Of a stretch of DNA of 64,000 nucleotides, positions 33,797 through 43,652 are shown piece after piece. This stretch comes from Mucilaginibacter ginsenosidivorans. GTDB lineage: Bacteria; Bacteroidota; Bacteroidia; Sphingobacteriales; Sphingobacteriaceae. The DNA is taken from contig NZ_CP042436.1 of NCBI RefSeq assembly GCF_007971025.1, positions 1,302,001-1,366,000 of the forward strand, in the 5' to 3' direction. A model generated the notes under the pieces. That model was given only the letters and a program-made list of their open reading frames with translations, was not told the origin of the DNA and ran no database searches. Position numbers and translations under genes: made by a program. Each line of letters begins with the position of its first letter. Position 1 is the first letter of the stretch.

Positions 33797-34549
33797 TTAC
33801 ATTTCCTCTATCTTCTTCAGGAACAAATCCCGCCGGCGGGTTGATACTTCGAGGCTTGTATTGTCGGTCAATGTAACGTAACCCCCTTTACCTTTATGGT
33901 AACTCTTAATGCAGTCCATATTGATGAGATGGCTGTTATGGATGCGGAAGAAATTGTGATCGGATAACATATCTTCAAATTCCTTCAGCGTTTTCGCTAC
34001 CACTATCTGCTGTTTATCTTTTAAATAGATAGTGGTATAATTAACATCCGATTGGCACCGGGTGATGTCGCTAACCTGTAAAAAAAGAAGCCCTTTGCTT
34101 GTTGCTACCGTGATCTTTTTAGACGAGGTATCTGCCGTCTTGATATTATGAAGCAGGGCGTCGAATTTCTCTGTCAGTTCGCGCTGGTGGAATATCTTTT
34201 GCAGTTTACCCACGGCCTGCACCAGATCGTCCGGGTCAATGGGTTTAAGCATGTAGTCCACCGCGCTGAACTTGAAGGCCTGGATGGCATAATTATCGTA
34301 TGCGGTGGTAAATATCACCTCAAAACTGATCTGCCGTATCCGCGCCAGCAGATCGAACCCGGTTTGATCGTGCAATTGGATATCCAGGAAAACCAGGTCG
34401 GGTTTCAGCGTATTTATTCCGGCTATTGCATCGTCCACGTTTTCAAATGTGCCGGCTATGGTTACGGTCTGTTTGCAAAACCTGTTCAGCAGGTCGGTGA
34501 GGCGGTTCGTACAATGTTGTTCGTCGTCGATAATAATTGCCCTGATCAT
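33797..34549 (-). CDS. LytTR-family response regulator
   Basis: 250 residues. The receiver (about 1-120) has IIIDDEQ, phosphoacceptor Asp in LVFLDIQLHDQTG and Lys in YMLKPID. The LytTR DNA-binding domain (about 145-250) shows DITRCQSDVNYTTIYLKD and FFRIHNSHLINMDCI. It starts right behind the kinase stop (1 bp apart), forming a two-component pair that senses an envelope or metabolic signal. Targets cannot be read from sequence. Confidence 0.93.
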   Translation of the reverse strand: MIRAIIIDDEQHCTNRLTDLLNRFCKQTVTIAGTFENVDDAIAGINTLKPDLVFLDIQLHDQTGFDLLARIRQISFEVIFTTAYDNYAIQAFKFSAVDYMLKPIDPDDLVQAVGKLQKIFHQRELTEKFDALLHNIKTADTSSKKITVATSKGLLFLQVSDITRCQSDVNYTTIYLKDKQQIVVAKTLKEFEDMLSDHNFFRIHNSHLINMDCIKSYHKGKGGYVTLTDNTSLEVSTRRRDLFLKKIEEM

Positions 34550-34550
34550 G

Positions 34551-36689
34551 CTAAAACTTTAAATCGTGCGGCAATTTAATACTTACTTTCGTTCCTTCGT
34601 CCAGATCGGTTAATTCCACTTTGGCGTCAGTTTGTTTGGCCGCATTGATAATATTGATCCTCGATTGTATTACCTTGATGCCAAACGAACGCCTACCCTG
34701 CTTTACTTTGTTCTTTTTTAATTCAGCGGACCGCACGCGGCCCACACCGTTGTCCTGTACGGTGTATTCTATCATCCCCCCATTCTTTTGAACCTTTATG
34801 TGGATGATACCGTCACCGTTTTTTGGGGATATCCCATGCCAGATACTGTTCTCGACAAAGGGCTGCAGCAGCATAGGCGGCACCAGGGTTTGTTCGGGGT
34901 CGATATCTTCGTCCACTTCGATATAATACAGGAATTTGTTGCCCAGCCGCAGGGCCTCCAACTGGATGTAAAGCTCAAGCGCTTTCAGATCGTCGGCAAG
35001 GCTAATGGTTTCATGTTCTGAATTTTCCAGTATCAGCCGCATTAATTTGGCAAAACGTACCAGGTACAGATCGGCTGTTTCCTTGTCGTGCCTTGCGATG
35101 TAATCGCCGATAGAATTAAGCGAGTTGAAAATAAAATGAGGGTTCAGTTGTGCCCTTAAAACCTTCATTTCCGTTTCAGACACCTGAGCTTTTAATTCCG
35201 CTTCCTTTTGCTTTTCGCGCGCGTCCTTTCGTCTTGAATAAAAAACAAAGGAGAGGGTCGCCGAAAATAACAGGACGATACCAACTATGATCGACGCATT
35301 TTTAATAACCTTTTGGCGCGAAAGTTCGGCCTGTTTCTTTTGATTTTCAGATTCTAAAACGGCGGCTTTTTTATCATAATCGTATTGGATATTCAGGCGG
35401 GTTATTTCCTCGCGCTTTTTGTCATTCCGGATGCTGTCGGTCAGTTTGGCATAATTGCGATAACTGTTTAGTGCCGCACTGTAATTTTTTTGCTGTTCGT
35501 AAATATGGCTCAATTTTTTCCACTGATCCGACTGGGTATTAAGGTCGCGTACCTCGAGCGCAAGGCTTACTGCCTTTAACTGCACTGCCAGTGCTTTATC
35601 CAGTCTTTTTGCGGGATCGATCCCCTGCGTGCGCAACACATCGCCCGGCGCGGCAAGGTATAGGTCGGAAAGATGCCCTAATGTTGCCGACGAGTTGTTT
35701 TTTGAGCCGATAGTATCATAAAGGCTAATGGCCCGGTTAAGGCAGGCGAACGCTTCTGCATATCTACCCAGGTGCCCGTAGGCTACGCCCATGTCGTTCA
35801 GGTCGTTTGCCTCGCCCTTTTTGCTTTTTACTTCCAGGTTTATGGCCAACGCCCGTTGGTTATAGTCAATTGCCTTTTGGTAATCCTTGGTATCAAGATA
35901 AACACCGCCAATATTGTTTAGGGCGGCGCCCACCCAAACCTGGTCATCCAGTTCCTCAAGTACCCTCAGACAGCGGTTGTAATATTTTAACGATGCGCTG
36001 TAGTTTTTAAGGTAATAATTTACCACGCCGAGATTACCTGTGGTTTTGGCTATCATCGACTTATTCTGTAACGAATCGGCCAGTTTCAGTTCCTTATAAT
36101 AAAATGCGCTCGCTTTGGGATAATCAGCCAGAAGGGTATAACATGAACCAAGCGTATTGTAACAGGCCGCCACCCGCTTTTTATCACCGGTTTGCTGCGC
36201 TAATAGCAATGCTTTATTGACATAATCAAGGGCCGTAATGTAGTTGGCTGTATTATAATAATTGGCGGAAAGCTTGAGATAGCAATCGACCAGGCCCGAA
36301 GTATCATTGTTGCTTCTTTTAAACTCATTAAGTGCCAGCATTGCGGCCGTGATAGCGTTCCTGGGTTTCGACCCGAATTCATAAACCCTGGCTTGCGTCA
36401 GATACGATGTGGCAAGGGCATGGCTGCTGCTTAGTGACTTTGATAGCAATAGTGCCTGGTTTGCATAGGCCATACCGGCCTTGTTATCGAATGGGGCATA
36501 TGCCATGCTGAGCTGGTTCAGTAAGCGAACATACGATGTGTCCTTTTGCGAGTGGGCCTTTAGTTGTTGCAGCAGGCTGTCGGCAATTTTCTGCTGCGCA
36601 AATGTCGCGGTTACGATGAAAAATAATAAAAACAGGAAAGCAGAAAGCCGCCCAAAAACGAAGTAAAAACGCCGTGCTACCGAATCCAT
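34551..36689 (-). CDS. LytS-type sensor histidine kinase with TPR sensor
   Basis: 712 residues. A signal peptide leads to a periplasmic array of about eight TPR repeats (about 40-420), a coiled segment, one membrane helix (about 460-482, ASIIVGIVLLFSATLSFVFY), and a His_kinase domain with the phosphoacceptor His in LNPHFIFNSLNSI (near 515). The ATPase domain has VPPMLLQPFVENSIWHG (N box) and QDNGVGR. It is the first gene of the operon with the LytTR regulator. TPR-type periplasmic sensors are widespread in Bacteroidota LytS-like kinases, with ligands unknown. Confidence 0.93.
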   Translation of the reverse strand: MDSVARRFYFVFGRLSAFLFLLFFIVTATFAQQKIADSLLQQLKAHSQKDTSYVRLLNQLSMAYAPFDNKAGMAYANQALLLSKSLSSSHALATSYLTQARVYEFGSKPRNAITAAMLALNEFKRSNNDTSGLVDCYLKLSANYYNTANYITALDYVNKALLLAQQTGDKKRVAACYNTLGSCYTLLADYPKASAFYYKELKLADSLQNKSMIAKTTGNLGVVNYYLKNYSASLKYYNRCLRVLEELDDQVWVGAALNNIGGVYLDTKDYQKAIDYNQRALAINLEVKSKKGEANDLNDMGVAYGHLGRYAEAFACLNRAISLYDTIGSKNNSSATLGHLSDLYLAAPGDVLRTQGIDPAKRLDKALAVQLKAVSLALEVRDLNTQSDQWKKLSHIYEQQKNYSAALNSYRNYAKLTDSIRNDKKREEITRLNIQYDYDKKAAVLESENQKKQAELSRQKVIKNASIIVGIVLLFSATLSFVFYSRRKDAREKQKEAELKAQVSETEMKVLRAQLNPHFIFNSLNSIGDYIARHDKETADLYLVRFAKLMRLILENSEHETISLADDLKALELYIQLEALRLGNKFLYYIEVDEDIDPEQTLVPPMLLQPFVENSIWHGISPKNGDGIIHIKVQKNGGMIEYTVQDNGVGRVRSAELKKNKVKQGRRSFGIKVIQSRINIINAAKQTDAKVELTDLDEGTKVSIKLPHDLKF

Positions 36690-36816
36690 AGCAAAAGATA
36701 CGCTTTTTGCAGATTATGGGCGCTTATACATCGAAAAATAAATGGATACGGGCGTTTAATAATTGCAGGTTGCTGTGCAAAGATTGTGGAACTATATTGT
36801 TTGAAAACATGCTTTT

Positions 36817-37356
36817 ATGAAGAAAATAGTTCGGGTATTACTGCCATTGTTTGTAGTCACATCGGTTTTAAATGGTTGTAAAAAGGACGGTGCTGCCACT
36901 AATAAGCAAGTTTCAACAAAAGACTTTTATATTAAGCTGAAAGTTAATGGTGTTGCTAAAACTATGACCGTGAACGCCACAACGGTTTCGGGCGTAGTTT
37001 CAGGTGTTATTCACGCAATGTCTGTAAGTGCACAGTTTACTTCAAACCCGGCTGCCGGGGTAACTATAGGACTGAATGATGGCGCCGCATATAATACCAC
37101 CACTACGTACACCGGTAAATATATAGAGGTTAGTGGTATAACAACTATCCAAACTACATTTACTTACAAGGACGAGGATAACTCGACCTACCTGGCCAGC
37201 CCTGCAGCGGCAGGCACTAACGTAACGCTGAATATAAGCGAGGTAGCCAACGATCATTTTAAAGGGACATTTTCAGGTAAACTGATCAAATCGGGTACCA
37301 CGGCATCCTTTATTACGGTGACAGACGGAGAATTCTATGTTGGCCGATCGCTCTAA
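36817..37356 (+). CDS. Small beta-rich lipoprotein
   Basis: 179 residues. Signal peptide MKKIVRVLLPLFVVTS and lipobox LNGC (Cys at 21) followed by KKDG. The mature part is Thr/Val/Gly-rich beta sequence (FYIKLKVNGVAKTM, TLNISEVANDHFKGTFSGKL) reminiscent of DUF6252-type surface lipoproteins; that link is tentative. It is followed after 30 bp by a membrane protein gene and then by the RCC1 gene, likely one transcript. Confidence 0.75.
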   Translation: MKKIVRVLLPLFVVTSVLNGCKKDGAATNKQVSTKDFYIKLKVNGVAKTMTVNATTVSGVVSGVIHAMSVSAQFTSNPAAGVTIGLNDGAAYNTTTTYTGKYIEVSGITTIQTTFTYKDEDNSTYLASPAAAGTNVTLNISEVANDHFKGTFSGKLIKSGTTASFITVTDGEFYVGRSL

Positions 37357-37386
37357 ATTTATTTGTTCATCAATAAAAATTCAATT

Positions 37387-37947
37387 ATGAAAGAACTGGA
37401 AATAAGCGGAAGACGTTACGACATCTACACCGTAACGGGGAAAGTAAACGAGGCCGGGAAAAATATGGAAACAAAGGTACACGGCGGCGGTGGCGGCGGT
37501 TACAGCTACCGCGGAACGGGCGGAACGGCGCCGGTGACCATAACCTCGACCACGGTTGTGCACGACCAGATATTTTTGACCGATGACAGCGGGACCGAAC
37601 ACGCCTTCCAGCTGCAGGACTTTAATGTGGCCTGCCGCGAGACCAATTTGATCTCGGTGATATGGGCCATAAAAAAAGGAAAAAAGCTGGGGCCATATAT
37701 TGTGGTTGTCAATCATTCTACACGCAAAAGCTTTTATAACGATAAGGAGCTGAAAAAGATATTCCGCTTTAATATATGGTATTTTTTAGGTGGCGGCTTT
37801 TTGCTGGGACTGGTACTTGGTCGCAGCATAACCGGAGGAATTTTTGGGTTGCTTTTTGGCCTGTTGATGTGGGCCGTTACCTGGAACGGGCCAAAGCTGC
37901 GCGAGTTTAAGGAAGAGGCGTCGCTGCCGCCAGCGGTACTGGCTTGA
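37387..37947 (+). CDS. Membrane protein with Gly-rich loop
   Basis: 186 residues from ATG 37387; the upstream TTG at 37363 is less likely. The N-terminal soluble part holds a glycine run (HGGGGGGYSYRGTGG) and a strand-rich segment, TSTTVVHDQIFLTDDSG. Two membrane helices follow (about 130-170, YFLGGGFLLGLVLGRS and GGIFGLLFGLLMWAVTW). No family recognised. It has no signal peptide; the soluble part is probably cytosolic. Similar proteins exist in other bacteria as orphans, which I state from general memory only. Confidence 0.65.
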   Translation: MKELEISGRRYDIYTVTGKVNEAGKNMETKVHGGGGGGYSYRGTGGTAPVTITSTTVVHDQIFLTDDSGTEHAFQLQDFNVACRETNLISVIWAIKKGKKLGPYIVVVNHSTRKSFYNDKELKKIFRFNIWYFLGGGFLLGLVLGRSITGGIFGLLFGLLMWAVTWNGPKLREFKEEASLPPAVLA

Positions 37948-37972
37948 TGTCAACTATGCAAAACATTTCGAT

Positions 37973-39808
37973 ATGAAAAAGATATACGCGGGCCTGGTAT
38001 TAATTTTAATATGTGGCGGCCTGGTAGCCCAGCAGAAAAGAACGCCACCACCTCCTCCGCCTAAACCGATCAAGTTGCTCGACCTGTTTAAAAAGAAAGA
38101 TAAGCAGCAAACCACTACTACAAATACAAGTAACGAATCCAATAATGGCATCGGGAAGGTGACAGCCGGTGACCTGCCAATAACGCAAGGCAATTTGACC
38201 TCGGGCGAATATTGCTCCATTATATTAAAAGACGGAGTGCTTTACGGATGGGGCGATAACAGTTACGGACAGTCGGGGGTAGGGAAATCGGCATCGAATT
38301 TTACCCCGGTACAAATCACCACGGATAATGACTGGAAGATGGTGACCATGGGGGGATATCACACCCTGGCTATAAAGACGGACGGCACCTTATGGGCCTG
38401 GGGATGGGGAAACGACAGCGAAATGGGTTTGGATGAATTGGGCACACGGGTTGAATTTCCGACCAGGCTTGGACGCGACACAGATTGGACATGGGTGTCG
38501 ACATCCGACGGCCAAACCGCTGCGCTGAAAGAGAATGGCACGCTTTGGGTATGGGGCAACAATGTTGACGCGCGACTGGGTGTGGGCCCAACTGTAAACA
38601 GCACCTGCCGGCACCCTTACCAGGTAGGTAGGGACCGTGATTGGGCGATGGTGGTTGCGGGCGATGCCTACACCATGGCACTGAAGAAAGATGGTAGCCT
38701 TTGGGCATGGGGTGTTAATACAGGCGGGTGCCTCGGCACACCAACTGTAACCAGGGTGCAGCAGGCGCCCATACAAATAGGTACAGATAAAGATTGGGCC
38801 AAAATATTTACCGGTTGGCGCGGCTATGGCAGTTTTGGTATCAAGAAAGATGGCACTTTGTGGGCGTGGGGTGTAAGCCGTTCGTTTCAACTGGGGCTTG
38901 GCAGGAATGTTAAAAGTATAGACCGCCCAACGCAGGTAGGTACCGACCATGACTGGGTGACACTTGCCAACGGCAGCATGAATACTATTGCCATAAAAGC
39001 CGATGGTTCGCTGTGGCAGTGGGGTAATAGCCAGCTTAGCGGCCAGGGCGATATTGCCAGCCCTCAAAAAGTTAACCTGCCAGGTGGGTGGAGCAGCGTG
39101 GCGGTGAGCCAAAACCATGCGGTGGCACTTATGAACAATGGAAGAGTATGGGCCTGGGGAGGCAATTACTATGGTCAATTAGGCGCTGGCAAAACGGTGC
39201 GGGGTGCTTATTCAAACGCGCCGGCCGAAGTAAAGGATTTCCCCGAGCCGGTGATCACTACCAAATCAAAAAAGGAGCTTGCTACCATATTGAATGACGA
39301 AACCAAAGTGCTGTTCGGGCATACCCGCTCAAGGCTGTCGATAAAAGACAAAAACGCCATAGCAAGGCTGGCAGGTTTCCCGTTGTCGAAAGATAAAAAG
39401 CAGTTTATTCTTGGTACAGACGCCGCCGACTACCCTTTCGATATACAAGTGTACCCGACAGATATGAACAAGGATGGCGTAGAGGAGATATTTATGACCT
39501 TCGGTAATAGTTACACTTCGGGACTTACGGGTTCGAGCGTGGTGCTTTTTATCAGGGATAGTTACGGCGACTGGCATAAGGAGCTGGGTTTCCCGGGTGT
39601 TACGCCGGATATACTTAACACCGGCAACGGGGGCTATCCCGACCTGCTGATCGGCGGTCCGGGCAATAACTTCCCAGTGTGGCGATGGAACGGCAAAGAA
39701 TATGTACTGAACCGTAATGTATCCGGTGCCGACTATCGTAAGCTGCACAGCATAAGCGCAGAAAACGTAAGCAAAGCGTATATCGCCCGCTCAGCGATAA
39801 AAAAATGA
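37973..39808 (+). CDS. Secreted RCC1-repeat propeller protein
   Basis: 611 residues with signal peptide ending LVAQQ and a Pro-rich linker (PPPPPPKP). About seven RCC1-type blades (about 75-420) carry the W-G-x-N signature: LYGWGDNSYGQ, LWAWGWGNDSEMGL, LWVWGNNVDARLG, VWAWGGNYYGQLG. The C-terminal part (about 470-600) has a calcium-loop-like DMNKDGVEEIF and FG-GAP-like PDLLIGGPGNNFPVW. RCC1 propellers in bacteria are usually secreted binding proteins. It ends the three-gene run; partner unknown. Confidence 0.85.
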   Translation: MKKIYAGLVLILICGGLVAQQKRTPPPPPPKPIKLLDLFKKKDKQQTTTTNTSNESNNGIGKVTAGDLPITQGNLTSGEYCSIILKDGVLYGWGDNSYGQSGVGKSASNFTPVQITTDNDWKMVTMGGYHTLAIKTDGTLWAWGWGNDSEMGLDELGTRVEFPTRLGRDTDWTWVSTSDGQTAALKENGTLWVWGNNVDARLGVGPTVNSTCRHPYQVGRDRDWAMVVAGDAYTMALKKDGSLWAWGVNTGGCLGTPTVTRVQQAPIQIGTDKDWAKIFTGWRGYGSFGIKKDGTLWAWGVSRSFQLGLGRNVKSIDRPTQVGTDHDWVTLANGSMNTIAIKADGSLWQWGNSQLSGQGDIASPQKVNLPGGWSSVAVSQNHAVALMNNGRVWAWGGNYYGQLGAGKTVRGAYSNAPAEVKDFPEPVITTKSKKELATILNDETKVLFGHTRSRLSIKDKNAIARLAGFPLSKDKKQFILGTDAADYPFDIQVYPTDMNKDGVEEIFMTFGNSYTSGLTGSSVVLFIRDSYGDWHKELGFPGVTPDILNTGNGGYPDLLIGGPGNNFPVWRWNGKEYVLNRNVSGADYRKLHSISAENVSKAYIARSAIKK

Positions 39809-39843
39809 TACTATTCTACCGTGGTTACAGTTTATGGTTGGTT

Positions 39844-39876
39844 TGCAAAATGGCTGCTTCCGGGCGGCCATTTGCA
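39844..39876. repeat. Hairpin downstream of the RCC1 gene
   Basis: TGCAAAATGGCTGC (39844) pairs with GCGGCCATTTGCA (39864), with one bulge and a G-T pair. It lies between two convergent genes. There is no T tract on either side, so its role as terminator is doubtful. Confidence 0.45.
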
Positions 39877-39897
39877 TGAAGAACCGCACTTTGCGTT

Positions 39898-40263
39898 TTA
39901 GTTGGATGCCTTTTTGAGGTCGGCGGGGTCAGTCACAATTATTTCGGGTTTCCCTTTATAATCGATGATCTTACCAGTAACGGAAACATTCGCCCCTTTA
40001 TAATAGTCTTCGGGCTTGTCTTTAAATTTAGGCCGGTCGGCACCGTTGATTACGATGGTAAGGTACTGGTTGGGGTGACTCCCGCCCATGTCCAGCAGGG
40101 TCATATTGGTATTCTCGAACAATTTTGTTCCGTAAATTTTATCGGTTATCGTTACCGTTTCGCCGATATGCTTTGCAGCATCTTTTGCCCGGATCTTGGT
40201 CTGTGCTGATGCTGAATAAATTGCCAGCACAATAAACAGGCTGAAAATAGCACATCGTTTCAT
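39898..40263 (-). CDS. Small secreted OB-fold-like protein
   Basis: 121 residues with signal peptide ending SASAQ. The mature part has the strand order of bacterial OB folds found in periplasmic proteins: AAKHIGETVTITDKIYG, MTLLDMGGSHPNQYLTIVI, ANVSVTGKIIDYKGKPEIIV. Such domains bind small ligands or nucleic acid; no catalytic motif is present. Monocistronic, convergent with the RCC1 gene. Function unknown. Confidence 0.7.
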   Translation of the reverse strand: MKRCAIFSLFIVLAIYSASAQTKIRAKDAAKHIGETVTITDKIYGTKLFENTNMTLLDMGGSHPNQYLTIVINGADRPKFKDKPEDYYKGANVSVTGKIIDYKGKPEIIVTDPADLKKASN

Positions 40264-40433
40264 AGGGTAAAGGTAAGCAGAAGATGTACCCCATGACGGG
40301 AAAAACAGAAGGGCAACAAGTATTTTACAAATAACGAAATCAACACTATAAATTCGGCCTTGTTAATAATTACTATTTGCCATTTCTCCTCAAAAGTTAG
40401 TAATTTTTGCGCTGATAATACTTTAACCGTACT

Positions 40434-42767
40434 GTGAAAAGGAACACCCTGCTATTTTATTTTTTACTGATCGTACTGGCTGTTACTGCGGTATATTCAA
40501 ACCACTTCTACAACGGCTTTCATTTTGACGACAGCCATTCCATTTACGATAATCCAAATATCCGCCACATTCAGAATATCCCAAAGTTTTTTAAGGATGG
40601 CACAACGAGCAGTATATTACCTCAAAACCAATCGTACCGCCCTGTTACCACGACATCACTGGCCATCGATTACTGGTTGAGCAAGGGATACGACCCGTTT
40701 TTTTATCATTTGTCCACTTTTATAACTTTCCTGCTCCAGGGGTTATTGATGGTGATATTTTTTAATAAATTGTTCGGCCTTTCATCTTCCAATAAAAACA
40801 TCACATACGTAGCGCTCTTCGCAACGGCATGGTACCTGCTGCACCCGGCTATAGCCGAAACCGTAAATTACATCATTGCCCGGGCCGATGTACAATCAAC
40901 CGTAGCCGTGCTGGCGGGATTCGTACTTTATGCCTGTTCGCCGTTTTGCCGCCGGACGTTTATCTACCTGCTGCCTGTTGCCGTTGGTATATTAGCCAAG
41001 CCGCCTGCAGTTATGTTCGCGCCGATATTTTTCTTTTATACATTACTATTCGAGGAAAAGCTCAGTCTTATCGACATATTCAGACGGGTACATCTTAAGC
41101 AGTTGGGTAAGGCCATAATAAAATCGGTTCCGGCCTTTGTTGTATGCGCCGGGATGTATCTGCTGGTCGACAGGATGACGCCAAAGACCTGGGAGCCCGG
41201 TGGCCATTCGCCGTTGCAATACGTCATCACGCAACCTTTTGTCATCCTGCATTATTTCATCACATTCTTCTGGCCAACAGGGTTAAGCGCCGACAGCGAC
41301 TGGGGGGTATTAAACAGTATTAAAGACTGGCGTTTTTTTGCGGGCTGCCTGTTTCTTTTGATAATGATCAGCATTGCTTTTTACACTTCAAGATCGTCTA
41401 AACTAAGGCCCATCAGTTTTGGTATTCTGTGGTTTTTTATTGCGCTGGCACCTACGTCAAGCATTATCCCGCTTGGCGAAGTGCTGAACGATCACCGTAT
41501 GTTCTTCCCTTTTGTGGGTTTGGTATTAAGTGTTAGCTGGGCTTTGAGCCTGCTCATATTCGAGTTGATGGCTAAGAAGGACTCGTTTTTGGCGAAAAAT
41601 CCAAAGCTGCTTTGGCTGCCGGTGCTTGCTATACTTGCTACTTGCGCCTACGGTACATGGAAGCGGAACAATGTTTGGCACAGCGAGAAAAGCCTGTGGC
41701 AAAACGTTACGATAAAAAGCCCGAAGAACGGCAGGGGATTGATGAATTTTGGTAATATCCTGGTTTCGGAGGGCAAATACGCCGAAGCGGAAAATTACTT
41801 TGGTCGCGCGCTGCAGTTACTGCCTAATTACTCGTTCATCTACATCAATATGGGTGTGCTGAAAGACAAGCAGCAAAAATTCAAGGATGCTGAAAGCTAT
41901 TTTATACAGGGTATCCTTCTCGGTCCGCAATATGCTGTTCATCACAAACTCTATGGAAAGTTTTTGTACGATATGCGCCGGTACCGCGAGGCCGAGGTTG
42001 AGCTGGAAAGGTCGCTGAACCTTTCGGCAGGCGATCTGGAAACCCATAAATTCCTGATGGAAACCTTTGACAGGTTGGGTGAATGGGATAACCTGGAATT
42101 GCTGGCAAAAGGTACGCTGCAACTGGAGCCGGGTAATACCGTTGCCCTGGGCTACCTGGAGGATGCCAATAAAAAAATGAATAAGGCCGACCTGCAAGCC
42201 GAAAAAGTTAAGCTTGCGCCAACGCCCGAAAAATACCTGCAGCTAAGCCTTGATTACTATCTTGCTGCGCGGTTTGACAGTTGTATAGCTGCTGCACAGG
42301 AGGCCATTAAGTTAAAGCCTGATTACGCCGCTGCCTACAATAATATCGGCAGCGCTTATATTGCGCTGGAACAATTCGACAAAGCCATTGAGCCGCTGAA
42401 AAAGGCGCTGAGCCTGGAACCCGGCTTCGTTTTGGCAAAGAATAACCTGGCCCTGGCACAAAACCATAGCACAGGCCTTACCTACCCGGTTAAACCACCA
42501 ACAGCGGAAGAATATGTGAATCAAAGTTTAACCTATTACAATTTTAAACTGTACGACCTGTGCATTGTAGCCTGCGAATGCGCGCTTGAACAAAAACCGG
42601 ACTATGACCTGGCTTATAACAATATGTGCGCCGCTTACAATGCGCTCGGTCAATGGGATAATGCCATAAAAACCGGCGAAAAGGGCCTGCAAATAAATCC
42701 CAAAAATCAATTGTTAAAGAATAACCTGGCGCAGGCAAGGGCCGGAAAGGCGAGCAGCCGGAAATAA
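40434..42767 (+). CDS. TMTC-like membrane glycosyltransferase with TPR tail
   Basis: 777 residues from GTG 40434; no ATG precedes the conserved start. The first 420 residues hold about ten membrane helices with GT-C features: FHFDDSHSIYDN (acidic pair in the first loop), QSYRPVTTTSLAIDYWLSKG, LLHPAIAETVNYIIARADV and NDHRMFFPF. The rest is about ten TPR repeats (about 435-770; AEAENYFGRALQLLPNYSF, AAYNNIGSAYIALEQFDKA). This architecture is that of the eukaryotic TMTC O-mannosyltransferases. In bacteria such proteins are annotated only as TPR proteins. A protein O-glycosylation role with polyprenyl-phosphate sugar is inference; the adjacent GT2/DUF2304 pair may supply the donor. Confidence 0.75.
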   Translation: MKRNTLLFYFLLIVLAVTAVYSNHFYNGFHFDDSHSIYDNPNIRHIQNIPKFFKDGTTSSILPQNQSYRPVTTTSLAIDYWLSKGYDPFFYHLSTFITFLLQGLLMVIFFNKLFGLSSSNKNITYVALFATAWYLLHPAIAETVNYIIARADVQSTVAVLAGFVLYACSPFCRRTFIYLLPVAVGILAKPPAVMFAPIFFFYTLLFEEKLSLIDIFRRVHLKQLGKAIIKSVPAFVVCAGMYLLVDRMTPKTWEPGGHSPLQYVITQPFVILHYFITFFWPTGLSADSDWGVLNSIKDWRFFAGCLFLLIMISIAFYTSRSSKLRPISFGILWFFIALAPTSSIIPLGEVLNDHRMFFPFVGLVLSVSWALSLLIFELMAKKDSFLAKNPKLLWLPVLAILATCAYGTWKRNNVWHSEKSLWQNVTIKSPKNGRGLMNFGNILVSEGKYAEAENYFGRALQLLPNYSFIYINMGVLKDKQQKFKDAESYFIQGILLGPQYAVHHKLYGKFLYDMRRYREAEVELERSLNLSAGDLETHKFLMETFDRLGEWDNLELLAKGTLQLEPGNTVALGYLEDANKKMNKADLQAEKVKLAPTPEKYLQLSLDYYLAARFDSCIAAAQEAIKLKPDYAAAYNNIGSAYIALEQFDKAIEPLKKALSLEPGFVLAKNNLALAQNHSTGLTYPVKPPTAEEYVNQSLTYYNFKLYDLCIVACECALEQKPDYDLAYNNMCAAYNALGQWDNAIKTGEKGLQINPKNQLLKNNLAQARAGKASSRK

Positions 42768-42777
42768 ACTTTTAATG

Positions 42778-43647
42778 CTATTTGCCAGGGCGTTTCTTAA
42801 AGAAAAACGCCTTAATATCGGGCTCCGAGCTGTCAATAGCAGGTTTCATTACTTTCAGCGCCGAGGTCATCAGCGAGGCTTTCCATTTGCTCATATTTTT
42901 GTCGGCCAGCATACGGTCCTTGGTGCTTTGAATATCCAGCGATTTTAGTTTGAAGACCTCTGCGCAATTGAACCCGTGTTTTTCCAAAAGCACTTTCATG
43001 TTGCTCTCGTTAAAATAATTCATGTGCGGACTGTGAAAATTAAATTGCCACATGCGGGTTAAAGGACCGTTCATGCCGAATTTATGCAGCAATGTTGCAA
43101 TCCTGTAAAAGAAGCCGGTGCTCATGGGTATGTTAATGATCAGGATGCCATCATCCCCAAGGTCTTGTTTCAGGCTTTCAACCAGGCTGTTGATATCAGG
43201 GATATGTTCGAAGACATCATTAAAAATGATGAAATCGTAGCCGCCCTCTTTTTTAGGACTGACATCAGGATAGAAACCGTAGATAACATCCAGCTTTTTT
43301 TCCTGGTGATAATCCTCGTAAACATGCTCCGGTTCGATACCGATACAGCCAACTTTCTGGCTTTGACAGGTTTCCAGCCACCAGCCATTGCCGCTGCCTA
43401 TTTCCAAACCGTTTAGGTCACCTTTTTTTGCGGCTTTTAGTTTGGCTATGATGGTGATAAAGTTCTGCAGCCGCAACGCCTTCAGGCCCGGGTCGCGCGC
43501 ACCGGCCTCGAGGGCCGATTCGAACGAATGCTCGAACTGCGCATCTGAATTCAGCAGGCCGCAGTTATCGCATTTATAGACATTGAAACGCAGCTTGAAC
43601 AGTACTTTAAGCGGACTTCCGCAAACGGGGCAGGTGGAATGATCCAT
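42778..43647 (-). CDS. SAM methyltransferase with N-terminal zinc ribbon
   Basis: 289 residues. A zinc ribbon at the N-terminus (CPVCG and CDNCG, residues 6-31) precedes a class I methyltransferase core with NGLEIGSGNGWWLE (SAM-binding Gly motif), CIGIEPE and FIIFNDVFEHIPD. Zinc-ribbon methyltransferases of this layout often modify sugars or surface glycans. It lies 5 bp downstream of the DUF2304 gene and 10 bp from the convergent TMTC-like gene; with the GT2 gene it forms a three-gene glycan-related unit. Confidence 0.85.
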   Translation of the reverse strand: MDHSTCPVCGSPLKVLFKLRFNVYKCDNCGLLNSDAQFEHSFESALEAGARDPGLKALRLQNFITIIAKLKAAKKGDLNGLEIGSGNGWWLETCQSQKVGCIGIEPEHVYEDYHQEKKLDVIYGFYPDVSPKKEGGYDFIIFNDVFEHIPDINSLVESLKQDLGDDGILIINIPMSTGFFYRIATLLHKFGMNGPLTRMWQFNFHSPHMNYFNESNMKVLLEKHGFNCAEVFKLKSLDIQSTKDRMLADKNMSKWKASLMTSALKVMKPAIDSSEPDIKAFFFKKRPGK

Positions 43648-43652
43648 GTATG

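Noticed and set aside
38359..39178. Minus-strand open frames up to 262 residues opposite the RCC1 gene
   Set aside because: Shadow of a repetitive Gly/Trp-rich coding frame; the product is low complexity and the plus frame has clear RCC1 blades.
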